This document shows, piece after piece, positions 16,366 through 24,244 of a stretch of DNA of 43,621 nucleotides. Each line of letters starts with the position of its first letter. Positions within the stretch are counted from its first letter, which is position 1. This stretch comes from Betaproteobacteria bacterium (GTDB lineage: Bacteria; Pseudomonadota; Gammaproteobacteria; Burkholderiales; SG8-39): assembly GCA_007280315.1 (NCBI GenBank), contig QYQC01000162.1:1-43621 (forward strand), in the 5' to 3' direction. The notes beneath the pieces were generated by a model, which was given only the letters and a program-made list of their open reading frames with translations, did no database searches and was not told where the DNA came from. The position numbers were made by a program, and so were the translations under genes.

Positions 16366-17021
16366 AGCCGCTCAGACTTGCCATCGGCAACAAGAATTAC
16401 TCTTCCTGGTCGATGCGGCCGTGGGTGCTGCTTACCCAGGCGGGCATCGCCTTCGAGGAAATCCAGCTCAAATTCAGCGACGAGGGCAAGGTCAACGGAA
16501 TCGAACCCTACTCGCCGACGCGCCAGGTACCGGTACTGATCGTCGAGGGCGAACCGGTATGGGATTCGCTTGCCATCTGCGAAGCCGTGGCCGAGATGGA
16601 TCCCGGCAAAAATCTGTGGCCGGCGGACGCGCGCGCGCGCCAGGTCGCACGATCGGTCTGCGCCGAAATGCACGCCGGTTTCCGCAGTCTGCGTGACGAC
16701 ATGCCGATGAACATCCGCGCGTCTTTGCCGGGCAAAGGCATGAGCCCTGAGGTACGGAAGGACATCGACCGCATCGTCGCCATCTGGGAATCCTGCCGCA
16801 CCCGTTACGGCCAAGGCGGGGAGCTGCTGTTCGGACACTTCACCGCGGCCGACGCGTTTTATGCGCCGGTGGCGACGCGTTTTCTCACCTACGCCGTAAA
16901 ATTGCCGCCACTGGCGCAGCGCTACGCCGACGCACTGCTTGCGCTTTCTGCGGTACGCGCGTGGGTGGCCCAGGCGCGTCGCGAGACCGAAGTCGTGCGC
17001 GCCGACGAGCCCTATGCATAG
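16362..17021 (+). CDS. Glutathione S-transferase family protein
   Basis: 219 residues. The thioredoxin-like N-terminal domain starts LRLAIGNKNYSSWSMRPWVLLTQAGIAFEEIQLKF, with the cis-proline strand RQVPVLIVEGEPVWDSLAICEAVAE giving the glutathione-binding Ser. The helical C-terminal domain ends LLFGHFTAADAFYAPVATRFLTYAVKL, with the usual DAFYAP core. The ATG overlaps the previous stop (ATGA), so it belongs to the slt-epimerase unit. The SSWS segment near residue 15 offers the catalytic serine typical of the bacterial cluster. Substrate unknown; a role in detoxification or in thiol chemistry at the envelope is only inferred. Confidence 0.9.
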   Translation: MKPLRLAIGNKNYSSWSMRPWVLLTQAGIAFEEIQLKFSDEGKVNGIEPYSPTRQVPVLIVEGEPVWDSLAICEAVAEMDPGKNLWPADARARQVARSVCAEMHAGFRSLRDDMPMNIRASLPGKGMSPEVRKDIDRIVAIWESCRTRYGQGGELLFGHFTAADAFYAPVATRFLTYAVKLPPLAQRYADALLALSAVRAWVAQARRETEVVRADEPYA

Positions 17022-17050
17022 CGCCGGCCCGGCTGCGTAGCAGGCTTCCG

Positions 17051-18184
17051 GTGAAGATTTACGCAGTCGGTGGTGCGGTCCGCGATGAACTTCTCGGCCT
17101 CCCGGTCAAGGATCGCGACTACGTCGTGGTCGGCGCAACGCCCGAGGCGTTGATTCGCCTCGGCTACAAGCCGGTGGGCAAGGACTTTCCGGTCTTTCTG
17201 CATCCGCGCACGCACGAAGAATATGCGCTGGCCCGCACCGAGCGCAAGACCGCGCGCGGCTACCGGGGATTCCAGGTTTACGCCGCGCCCGAGGTGACGC
17301 TGGAACAGGATCTGTCGCGGCGCGATCTCACCATCAACGCCATCGCGCGCGATGCGCAGGGCCGTCTGGTCGATCCCTATGGCGGCGCGGCGGATCTGAA
17401 ACGCGGCGTGCTGCGCCATGTGAGCCCGGCGTTCGCGGAGGACCCGGTGCGGATTCTGCGCGTGGCGCGCTTTGCCGCGCGCTTCGCCTTCAAGGTGGCG
17501 CCGGCCACGCTGCGCCTGATGCGCGCGATGGTGGAGGCGGGCGAAGCCGACGCGCTGGTGCCCGAACGCGTCTGGCAGGAACTCGCCGTCGGACTGATGG
17601 AGGCCGCGCCGTCGGCCATGTTTGTGCTGCTGCGCAATTGTGGCGCCCTGGCGCGCGTGTTGCCGGAACTCAACGCGGCATGGACGCATCGCGGGCAGTA
17701 CGCGCGCACGCGTCGCGCGCTCGACTACGCCGCAGCGCAGGACTACGCGCTCGAAGTGCGCTACGCCGTGCTCGCCTGCGCACTCTCCGCCGTCGAAGCG
17801 CCCGAGCGCGAGCTGCGTAGCATGTGCGCGCGCCTGCGCGCGCCGGCGGACACGCGCGAGCTGGCGCTGCTCGCGCTGCGCCAGCGCGAACCGATCGAGC
17901 TCGGCGCGAAGCTTGGCGCGCCAGCTCTGGTCGCTTTGTTCCAGTCCTGCGATGCGTGGCGCAGGCCGGCGCGCTTCGGTGAGTTGTTGCAGGCGGTCGA
18001 GAGTTGTGATGCCGGTCGCGCCCGGATACTGGCCGCTGCTCTTCGCCTGCGCGCCGCGCTGCACGCCGCGCGCGCAGTGAACGCCGGCGCGATAGCCCGG
18101 CTCGAGCCCGAGCCGAACAAGATCGCGGCGCGGCTGCGCTCGGCACGCGTGGCGGCAGTTAGATCCGCGCTCAATACCGATTAG
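17051..18184 (+). CDS. cca: CCA tRNA nucleotidyltransferase lacking the HD motif
   Basis: Adds or repairs the 3'-CCA end of tRNAs. 377 residues from a GTG at 17051, which places KIYAVGGAVRDELLG at the N terminus as in all class II enzymes. The catalytic aspartates are D21 and D23 (KDRDYVVVGATPEAL). RRDLTINAIA, DPYGGAADLKRGVLRHVSPAFAEDPVRILRVARFAARF and ERVWQELAVGL complete the head, neck and body. E. coli Cca (412 aa) also has a C-terminal HD phosphohydrolase domain. Here the region that should hold its histidine and His-Asp pair reads RTRRALDYAAAQDY and VLACALSAVE (about 225-247), so phosphatase and 2'-3'-phosphodiesterase activity is probably lost. It lies 29 bases after the GST stop. Confidence 0.94.
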   Translation: MKIYAVGGAVRDELLGLPVKDRDYVVVGATPEALIRLGYKPVGKDFPVFLHPRTHEEYALARTERKTARGYRGFQVYAAPEVTLEQDLSRRDLTINAIARDAQGRLVDPYGGAADLKRGVLRHVSPAFAEDPVRILRVARFAARFAFKVAPATLRLMRAMVEAGEADALVPERVWQELAVGLMEAAPSAMFVLLRNCGALARVLPELNAAWTHRGQYARTRRALDYAAAQDYALEVRYAVLACALSAVEAPERELRSMCARLRAPADTRELALLALRQREPIELGAKLGAPALVALFQSCDAWRRPARFGELLQAVESCDAGRARILAAALRLRAALHAARAVNAGAIARLEPEPNKIAARLRSARVAAVRSALNTD

Positions 18185-18207
18185 ATTTGCCAACGGATCG
18201 AACCGGC

Positions 18208-19581
18208 ATGAAATCCGCCCCGGCTCTGCTGTTGCAGGGCCTGAACCGAAATCTGAAATCCGGCGTGCGCCTTGCCGCTTTTCTGCCCGTGAGCCACTAC
18301 GATTTCCGCGTCTCGCCCGGCGATTTTGCCTTGCTGTGGCTGTTCAACCTGCTCGTATGGCTGGCCGGCGGCATGCTGCGCGTAGGACTTTCCGGACATA
18401 TCGACTTCGCCGCGCTGCCGGCGGCGCTGGCCGAGATTCCGCTGTTGCTGCTTGCCTGCGCCATCATTGCCTACTGGTATCGCAGGCACGAGTTGCAGCT
18501 GCGCCTGGCCCTGCTCCTGATTTCAACCGACGCCGTGTTCGAACTCGTATCGTCTGCCATCGCACTTGCGCTGCAGGGCGCCGGCGAGGACGCCTCGCCC
18601 GCAGCACATCTGGCGGTGTACTCCGCATATCTCGTCTGGGTGCTCACGATTTTCCTGCGCACCCTCTGGGTGGCGGCGGGCTGGCAGCGGCGGCAATTCA
18701 TCCCGAGCGGCGTGCTGTTGATCGCGCTGTTCCTGGTGCTGGAGAATGTCATGCCGCGCACCGAGCTCTGGGCGGTCGCAGAGGACGACGTCACCGGGCA
18801 GCCCTCTATCGTGCAGGAAGAATTGTTTCACGCCCAGGACGGATTGCTCGATGCGCGGCTGGCTGCGCTGCAGCCGCAGCGCGCCGGGATTTCGGATCTG
18901 TATTTTGTCGGTTTCGCTCCGGACGGTACCGAGGACGTGTTCGGCAGGGAACTCGCGACGGTGGCGCGCCTGATGTCGCGGCGTTTCGATGGCGCCGGAC
19001 GATCGCTGCTGCTGGCGAACGATCCGTCGACCCTGGGCGACCTGCCGGTCGCCAGCGCGACCAATCTGCGCATTGCATTGGCGCATATTGGACGAATCAT
19101 GAATGTGGATGAAGATCTGCTGTTCCTGTACATCACCAGTCACGGCTCGGAGAACGGCGAGTTGTCGGTCGCGCTGCCGCCGCTCGAACTGTCGCAGATC
19201 AGGCCGGCGGCGCTCGCGCGCATGCTGCACCAGAGCGGCATCAAGTGGAAGGTACTGGTGATTTCGGCCTGCTATTCCGGCGGATTCATCGAACCGCTGA
19301 AGGACGACAACACGCTCATCATCACAGCTACCGACGCGAACAACCAGTCGTTCGGTTGCGGCAACGGGCAGAAGCTCACCTGGTTTGGCAAGGCTTACTT
19401 CGATGAAGCGCTGCGCCGCACGCGCTCCTTTACCGAGGCGTTCGGGCTTGCGCGCGATGCGGTGGCGCTGCGCGAACGCGAACAGAAATTCACGCCCTCC
19501 AATCCGCAGATGAATATTGGCAGGGCCATGAGCGACAAGCTGCGTAGCCTGGAGACGCGCCTGGCGGCGCCGGGTCAGTGA
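18208..19581 (+). CDS. Membrane-anchored C13 (legumain-like) cysteine peptidase family protein
   Basis: 457 residues. Five hydrophobic segments lie in the first ~182 residues (about 40-60, 75-92, 98-122, 135-158, 166-182). A caspase-haemoglobinase fold follows in residues about 230-440. Its catalytic pair is His312 in LYITSHGSENG and Cys355 in VISACYSGGF, the classical legumain/GPI-transamidase layout. The terminal part has TDANNQSFGCGNGQKLTWFGKAYF. Bacterial C13 proteins are common in betaproteobacteria but uncharacterised. Start at the ATG 18208; an in-frame TTG 21 bases earlier is the alternative. It follows cca by 23 bases and could be cotranscribed. Confidence 0.85.
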   Translation: MKSAPALLLQGLNRNLKSGVRLAAFLPVSHYDFRVSPGDFALLWLFNLLVWLAGGMLRVGLSGHIDFAALPAALAEIPLLLLACAIIAYWYRRHELQLRLALLLISTDAVFELVSSAIALALQGAGEDASPAAHLAVYSAYLVWVLTIFLRTLWVAAGWQRRQFIPSGVLLIALFLVLENVMPRTELWAVAEDDVTGQPSIVQEELFHAQDGLLDARLAALQPQRAGISDLYFVGFAPDGTEDVFGRELATVARLMSRRFDGAGRSLLLANDPSTLGDLPVASATNLRIALAHIGRIMNVDEDLLFLYITSHGSENGELSVALPPLELSQIRPAALARMLHQSGIKWKVLVISACYSGGFIEPLKDDNTLIITATDANNQSFGCGNGQKLTWFGKAYFDEALRRTRSFTEAFGLARDAVALREREQKFTPSNPQMNIGRAMSDKLRSLETRLAAPGQ

Positions 19582-19628
19582 ACGTGGCAAGCGGGCCGTC
19601 GCCCGTCGGCTGACGCCTACGCCCTGGG

Positions 19629-20189
19629 TTAAGCCACGCAGCCACGCAATAACGCCTTCAGCTTGAGCACCGTGGCCCAGTTCCTGGTAGTGAAGGAGCC
19701 TCCTGTCTTGCCGAGTAGCGCGGTTGCAACTTTGCTCTCCAGAATTCCTCCGGCGCAATGCAGGTATGCAGCTTGCCGGCCGATGACGAAGCGCTCGTTC
19801 GGACGAACCAAAGGTTGCAAAGCCGAAAGATTCTCCAGCGACCGCCGCTCCTGCGAAAACACCGCCAATAAACGCGAATACTCGGACTCCCCGGGTGAAA
19901 GGGAGTTCTCGGCCACTGCTGCCAGAAACCCGGCCGATGACTTGACCACGACCTGAATATTCAGACCGAGGCGCTGTCGCAACGAATCGGCAATGTTCGT
20001 TGCATGGGCTGCGGCGGAGCGCCCTGCACTGCTGAACACGGCGTTGCCGCTGTTCAATAGTGTCCGGACTTCGGTGTAGCCCTGGGCCTCGAGCAAGCCG
20101 CGAAACTCGGCCATCGGCACGCGATTGCCTTTGCCGACGTTGACGCCTCGAAGCAAAACGATGAATCGCGGAATTCCGGTGGGTTTCAC
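19629..20189 (-). CDS. DUF1697 family protein
   Basis: 186 residues. The N-terminal RFIVLLRGVNVGKGNRVPMAEFRGLLEAQGYTEVRTLLNSGNAVF is the signature of DUF1697, a small cytoplasmic family of two ferredoxin-like subdomains with no assigned activity. The rest (LNIQVVVKSSAGFLAAVAEN, then GGSFTTRNWATVLKLKALL) fits the family end. The GTG at 20189 is chosen over a TTG one codon earlier because it overlaps the preceding gene's stop (GTGA), implying coupling. First gene, by map position, of the minus-strand accessory run. Confidence 0.88.
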   Translation of the reverse strand: MKPTGIPRFIVLLRGVNVGKGNRVPMAEFRGLLEAQGYTEVRTLLNSGNAVFSSAGRSAAAHATNIADSLRQRLGLNIQVVVKSSAGFLAAVAENSLSPGESEYSRLLAVFSQERRSLENLSALQPLVRPNERFVIGRQAAYLHCAGGILESKVATALLGKTGGSFTTRNWATVLKLKALLRGCVA

Positions 20190-20626
20190 CAACGTTTCTG
20201 GCGTGCGCCGCCTTGCTTCATGTGATCCGCGATTCTAAGGCCGACCCACGCCATGGGAATGTAGGCGGCGACAAGATCGAGAACCACGAACCAGGCTGGC
20301 GCAGGAATCATGAAACTGGCCGCGATACCTCCGGCGAGGAACACCGCGCCGACCCCGTACGCGATCGCCGTCCTGTGCGTCGCCGACAGCACGCAGCCCA
20401 CCAGCGCGCCGGCGAGCGTGCCCAGCGCGTGCGCCAGGAACGGCATGACAAAATGCCGCGGCTCGAACAAGTGCATCGCGGCGCGAAGACTCTCGGCGTT
20501 GGTCACGTCGACTCCCGCAGGGGGAGGGATTATCGACGGGCCCAGGAGAATGATGCCCATGTTGACGGCGCCGCCTACTGCAATGCCGACGAGGAGGGCT
20601 AGAAGATTTCTAAGCATGATGGGCAT
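20186..20626 (-). CDS. Small four-helix membrane protein (hypothetical)
   Basis: 146 residues from the ATG at 20626, which has AAGGA about 10 bases upstream. Hydrophobic segments: LRNLLALLVGIAVGGAVNMGIILLG, FVMPFLAHALGTLAGALVGCVLSA, AIAYGVGAVFLAGGIAASFMI and WFVVLDLVAAYIPMAWVGLRI. The G-x-x-x-G-rich first helix and the HALGTLAGA helix suggest tight packing. I recognise a common bacterial hypothetical-membrane-protein type but no function. The gene overlaps the DUF1697 gene by four bases. Confidence 0.75.
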   Translation of the reverse strand: MPIMLRNLLALLVGIAVGGAVNMGIILLGPSIIPPPAGVDVTNAESLRAAMHLFEPRHFVMPFLAHALGTLAGALVGCVLSATHRTAIAYGVGAVFLAGGIAASFMIPAPAWFVVLDLVAAYIPMAWVGLRIADHMKQGGARQKRW

Positions 20627-20697
20627 CTGGAATCCTTGTCGAGAACGTGACGTCTTGCCGCGCAACCATCGGGCGGCACGGCGCAAAAGCACAACGC

Positions 20698-21153
20698 CTA
20701 CAGGCGCAATGTCATGAACACACTGTACGGGTCTTCGACATAGTCTCCGAATGGACCGCAGTAGGTGAAGCCAAAACTCTCGTAAAGCTTCTGCGCCGGC
20801 TTGAACGCCTCCATGGCGCCGGTTTCAAGGCTCAGGCGCTCATAGGTGCGGGACTTGGCGACGTCGATGATATGCGTGAGGATGGCCCGTCCGGCGCCCT
20901 GACGGCGAAGCGCGCTGGGCGTGCGCATCGACTTTACCTCGCCATGACTCGGGTCGAGTTCTTTGAGGGCGCCGCAGCCAAGCAGAAGCGAACCTTCCCA
21001 GGCGGACCAGAACGTGACCCCGGGCTGGCGAAGTTTTTCAATATCGAGTGCGTGAACGCTCTCGGGCGGAGACAGGGTGTGCATGCTTTGCAGGTGTTCA
21101 TGCAGCAACGCGTGGATATCCGTTCGGGAAAAGTCGTCGATTTCGATTTTCAT
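20698..21153 (-). CDS. GNAT family N-acetyltransferase
   Basis: 151 residues, resembling the YsnE-type subgroup. The acetyl-CoA pyrophosphate loop is RTPSALRRQGAGRAILTHIIDVA (about 77-100), preceded by LLGCGALKELDPSHGEVKSM and followed by LSLETGAMEAFKPAQKLYESFGFTYCGPFGDY, the last beta strands and helix of the fold. Likely acetylates a small amine or amino acid; substrate unknown. It sits 15 bases downstream of the HAD gene and 71 bases upstream of the membrane protein gene, in one run of minus-strand genes. Confidence 0.9.
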   Translation of the reverse strand: MKIEIDDFSRTDIHALLHEHLQSMHTLSPPESVHALDIEKLRQPGVTFWSAWEGSLLLGCGALKELDPSHGEVKSMRTPSALRRQGAGRAILTHIIDVAKSRTYERLSLETGAMEAFKPAQKLYESFGFTYCGPFGDYVEDPYSVFMTLRL

Positions 21154-21168
21154 AAGCGAATCGGGTGG

Positions 21169-21867
21169 CTACGCTTGCGCTTCAATCCGGGCGGCCACGA
21201 GTCCGGGCAGCTCGGACATATCATGGAAAACCCGGTGGGCGCCGGCGGCCAGGAGCCTGCCGTCCGTCTTGTCTCTACAGAAACCGTACACGGACATGCC
21301 TGCGGCCAACGCTGCAACCACGCCGCTTTCGCTATCTTCGATGACCAGGCAGGCGCACGGCGGTTTCGCAAAATGGCGCGCTGCGAAAAGGTATAAATCC
21401 GGAAACGGCTTTCCGCGTGGAACATCGGCGGAACTAAACAAGCGCCCCTCGAAGCGTGACAGCAATGCGGTAATACCCAGGGTCTTCTGCATTTTTTCGT
21501 GCGGCCCGTTCGATGCGATGCAGTAGGGGATTGCGATCTGGTCGAGCGCGACCCCGATGCCCGGTACCGGCTTGAGTTCGGCTTCGAGGGCGGCGTATGT
21601 GCGCTTACCGTAGCGGTGAACGAAGTCTGCGGGTAATGGTGCCGGCAGCAACTGCCCGATGAGTTCCAGTGTGCGCGCGAAGGTGTGGCCGGTGAAGCGG
21701 CTGGCGACCTCGCGCTCATCGATCGAGGCGCCCAGTGCGTTGAGCATTTGCGTGAGAACGCGAGTGGTGATGGATTCGCTGTCGACGACGACTCCGTCGC
21801 AGTCGAGTATGAGCAATTCGAACGCAGTCGATCCTGGTGGCAGGGTCCCTCCCTCAACGCCATGCAT
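21169..21867 (-). CDS. HAD superfamily phosphatase (subfamily IA)
   Basis: 232 residues. Motif I is LLILDCDGVVVDSE with nucleophile D22 and acid D24; motif II is the Ser in YCIASNGPHEK; motif III is the Lys in GKPFPDLYLFAARHF; motif IV is VIEDSESGVVAALAAGM. The helical cap between motifs I and II has the C1 type seen in phosphoglycolate and sugar-phosphate phosphatases (YieH/YcjU-like). Substrate unknown. No upstream ribosome-binding site stands out; the start is the only ATG that keeps motif I near the N terminus. Confidence 0.9.
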   Translation of the reverse strand: MHGVEGGTLPPGSTAFELLILDCDGVVVDSESITTRVLTQMLNALGASIDEREVASRFTGHTFARTLELIGQLLPAPLPADFVHRYGKRTYAALEAELKPVPGIGVALDQIAIPYCIASNGPHEKMQKTLGITALLSRFEGRLFSSADVPRGKPFPDLYLFAARHFAKPPCACLVIEDSESGVVAALAAGMSVYGFCRDKTDGRLLAAGAHRVFHDMSELPGLVAARIEAQA

Positions 21868-21914
21868 GATCGGCCCGCGCCGGTATGTCGGTTGAGACCC
21901 GCGCGATCGAACGC

Positions 21915-22085
21915 TCAGGCGTCACGTACCAGCGGTGTTTGCGTGACGACCGCACAAAGCTTTCCCCTTTCCGATTTGATGGAGGTCTGCCAGACCATGG
22001 TCGTTCTGCCCCGGTGCAGCGCGATACACTCGGCGAAGACAACAGTGCCGACTTTCGCGGCCCCGATGAATTTGGTGCTGGGGTC
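21915..22085 (-). pseudogene. Remnant of a PaaI/hotdog-fold thioesterase
   Basis: About 56 codons on the minus strand read STKFIGAAKVGTVVFAEC, IALHRGRTTMVWQTSIKSE and GKLCAVVTQTPLV. This matches the C-terminal half of a hotdog-fold acyl-CoA thioesterase of the PaaI/YdiI type (strands after the catalytic helix, with the characteristic hRGrt segment). The N-terminal half, including the hydrophobic helix and HGG-type active site, is absent. The upstream DNA belongs in another frame to the DUF488 gene, whose stop lies 22 bases away. A 5'-deleted gene is the simplest reading. Confidence 0.6.
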
Positions 22086-22107
22086 CGTGGTCGTCGTTCG
22101 CTTGTTC

Positions 22108-22515
22108 CTAACATGCAGGACCACGCTTCGGCGCGACCTTGGCACCATTCTCGATCAGCAGCTCGCGCAGTACCGAGCGGTGGCAGTGTGCTTCGGATTC
22201 ACAATAGCAGCCGACAGAATAATTGCTGTGCTGTGAAAGTGCTGCAAGCAGAGAAAGCGAGTGGCTGGCTTCGGGTTTCGACATTTCGGTGCGGTATTTC
22301 CGCGCGAATGCAGCCCATGCGGCGGGCGTGTCTGCCTGCTGCCCGAGCTTCATGGTTTCGACGCTCGGCGCCAGGACTGGAAACCAGACGTCGTACCAGT
22401 CTTGTGCCGCGAACAATGACTTCGGAACGCCGCGCGGGGGCCGGCGTACCGTGCCAACGCGCGTGCCTTCGCCTTCAACGCGGGGTGTACCGAGCCTGAC
22501 TACGCGAACCACCAT
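22108..22515 (-). CDS. DUF488 family protein
   Basis: 135 residues with a strong GGAGG six bases before the ATG. Family features: VVRVVRLGTPR at the start, RRPPRGVPKS, WYDVWFPVLAPS, then CYCESEAHCHRSVLRELLIENGA, where the Cys and the CHR triad are the invariant residues of DUF488. The family is uncharacterised; the conserved cysteine and CHR motif suggest a thiol- or metal-based enzyme. Its C terminus borders the thioesterase remnant, so the last few residues may have been altered by the same event. Confidence 0.87.
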   Translation of the reverse strand: MVVRVVRLGTPRVEGEGTRVGTVRRPPRGVPKSLFAAQDWYDVWFPVLAPSVETMKLGQQADTPAAWAAFARKYRTEMSKPEASHSLSLLAALSQHSNYSVGCYCESEAHCHRSVLRELLIENGAKVAPKRGPAC

Positions 22516-22557
22516 GGTGCCTCCACGCTGTTGGACGTCTCTAGAGCCGGCAGATCG

Positions 22558-23169
22558 CTAGTAGAGCGTTTTCGCCTGGCGTTGCGGCAGTTCATCGTCA
22601 TAGCGCTTGCCGCCGACAGACCCGTCCGTCACCGCCGCGAGGATTTCGCCTGCAGTCGGGACAGTCGGTCTGTTTGCAATCTGCTCCTTGGACCAAAGAG
22701 ATGAACGCAGCAAAGCCCTGGCACACTGGAAGTACACAGCCTGGACGGAGACTTCCACAACGCACTTGGGCAACGCTCCCTGCTTGGAAAATAGGGCGAG
22801 CACGTCCGGCTCGATGCAGATCCTGGCGGTTCCATTGACCCGAACAGTCTCGCGCACACCCGGGACGAAGAAGATCATCGATACGCCCGGATTGGAGACG
22901 ATGTTGCGTAGGCTGTCTATTCTGTTGTTTCCCCTGCGTTCGGGTAGCAACAGCGTGCTTTCGTCTTTCACCATTACCACAGGCGCGGGATCCCCGCGTG
23001 GTGAAACATCCAACCCTGCGGGACCGGCCGTTGCGAGTACCACGAAGGGCGAAGCCTCGATCCATGCGCGATAGATCGGGTGTACGGCAGCCACTTCCTT
23101 CCTCAATGAAGCCTCGCCCACCGGTTCAAACAGTGCTTCGAGTTCGCTTATGGTTGTCAGGTATTGCAT
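22558..23169 (-). CDS. Pyridoxamine 5'-phosphate oxidase-like FMN-binding protein
   Basis: 203 residues of split-barrel flavin fold, close to the MSMEG_1061-type subgroup. Key pattern: YRAWIEASPFVVLATAGPAGLDVSPRGDPAPVVMVKDESTLLLPERRGNNRIDSLRNIV, with the RRGNNR phosphate-binding segment, then GVSMIFFVPGVRETVRVNGTARI. The C-terminal part carries KCVVEVSVQAVYFQCARALLRSSLW. Members of this group reduce or oxidise small compounds with FMN or F420; true PdxH function is unlikely. It follows the GFA gene by 24 bases. No clear Shine-Dalgarno at the ATG. Confidence 0.88.
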   Translation of the reverse strand: MQYLTTISELEALFEPVGEASLRKEVAAVHPIYRAWIEASPFVVLATAGPAGLDVSPRGDPAPVVMVKDESTLLLPERRGNNRIDSLRNIVSNPGVSMIFFVPGVRETVRVNGTARICIEPDVLALFSKQGALPKCVVEVSVQAVYFQCARALLRSSLWSKEQIANRPTVPTAGEILAAVTDGSVGGKRYDDELPQRQAKTLY

Positions 23170-23193
23170 TTTGCGTCTGTGTCAACGGTGTGC

Positions 23194-23601
23194 TCAGGGA
23201 GCTTTCTTTGGAAGCTCCGGAAATTGCGGTAGCGCATCGGTAATTTCAAACCACGGCGCTTTGTATGCGACGAATACATGAAATTTCGGTTTCACCGCCG
23301 GATCGTCGTCGAGCGCCCCAAGAGGAAGGCCGTAGGAAGCCGGATGGTGATCGAAGCGGCTGAGCAGGGGTGACCCGCAGACGCGGCAAAAGCCCCGGTG
23401 GTTGCCGGGAGAGGACTCGTAGTAGGTCACGAGCGCTTCGCCCTGCACCCAACGGAAATCGGCGGCGTTGATGCGCGCGCGACTGCGAAAGGCCGCGCCG
23501 TGTGCCTTCCGGCACATCGAGCAATGGCAGTTGAGTGCGCCTGACAGCGGGCCGGTGATCTCGTACCGGACACCACCGCAAAGGCAACTTCCGTGCAACA
23601 T
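23194..23601 (-). CDS. GFA family zinc protein (CENP-V/GFA domain)
   Basis: 135 residues. The zinc ligands are all present: CLCGG near residue 6, CHCSMCRK (about 25-32) and CRVCGSPL (about 72-79), the pattern of the glutathione-dependent formaldehyde-activating enzyme superfamily. Most bacterial members are not formaldehyde enzymes and have unknown substrates. It sits between the VOC and PPOX genes on the same strand. Confidence 0.92.
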   Translation of the reverse strand: MLHGSCLCGGVRYEITGPLSGALNCHCSMCRKAHGAAFRSRARINAADFRWVQGEALVTYYESSPGNHRGFCRVCGSPLLSRFDHHPASYGLPLGALDDDPAVKPKFHVFVAYKAPWFEITDALPQFPELPKKAP

Positions 23602-23682
23602 AAGAGCGCCCTCGTTAAGCGGTCATGCGGGTCGCGCGGCTGCTTGCGCGCCTCCGCCTGGACTCCGGGTGAGACGGCTTTT

Positions 23683-24054
23683 TCATTGCATCGAATGCAG
23701 CCCGAACAGGTTACCTTCAGTGTCAAAGGCCAACGCAATAAAGCCGTACTCGCCAATGGAAAATCTCTCCTTCATCGTTCTAGCCCCGGCGGCGACAGCC
23801 CGCTTTAACGCCGCGGCGCAATCGGCGCAGCTGAAATAGACCAATGTACTGTTGCCGCCTGATGGAACGCCATCCATTTTCGCCAAAGCGCCCGATGCTC
23901 CGTAGCTTGTCATCGCCTGTGGAAACTTCCACAACTCCGGCGTCGAACTGTTCAATTGCTCGAGTTTGACCTGCAGCACCGTTTCATAAAACGTCCTGGC
24001 CCGTGCCATCTCCTGCACATAAATTTCGAACCAGCCGACCGGATTTTGCATCAT
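23683..24054 (-). CDS. VOC (glyoxalase/dioxygenase) superfamily protein
   Basis: 123 residues, two beta-alpha-beta-beta-beta units: VGWFEIYVQEMARARTFYETVLQ at the N terminus, and STLVYFSCADCAAALKRAVAAGARTMKERFSIGEYGFIALAFDTEGNLFGLHSMQ at the C terminus. The typical D..GN.fglhs ending supports the family. AAGGAAA upstream of the double ATG decides the start. Which metal or ligand it binds is not evident; members range from dioxygenases to antibiotic-binding resistance proteins. Confidence 0.88.
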   Translation of the reverse strand: MMQNPVGWFEIYVQEMARARTFYETVLQVKLEQLNSSTPELWKFPQAMTSYGASGALAKMDGVPSGGNSTLVYFSCADCAAALKRAVAAGARTMKERFSIGEYGFIALAFDTEGNLFGLHSMQ

Positions 24055-24067
24055 GGTTGATTTCCTT

Positions 24068-24244
24068 TCATAAACTAATCGGACGTACTTTACTCAGCTC
24101 ACGCCAGAACATCTTCACGTCCCACGGCGCTGGCAAGACGCCAATCTTCCGGGCCCGCGGCGGGTGGCGACGATTCCGGATCAAACGGCGCCGTTTGCGC
24201 GCGTCCGTGTTGGTTGAGTTGGGCGTCGCCATCCGCACCGTCAT
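24068..24244 (-). CDS. Possible 58-aa arginine-rich small ORF
   Basis: The ATG overlaps the stop of the alpha/beta hydrolase gene (ATGA), a spacing that could allow coupled translation, and the frame runs to 13 bases before the VOC gene. The product is strongly basic (TDARKRRRLIRNRRHPPRARK) with a more ordinary tail (KMFWRELSKVRPISL). No family recognised. It may equally be non-coding spacer, since arginine-rich frames arise readily from this DNA. Confidence 0.25.
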   Translation of the reverse strand: MTVRMATPNSTNTDARKRRRLIRNRRHPPRARKIGVLPAPWDVKMFWRELSKVRPISL

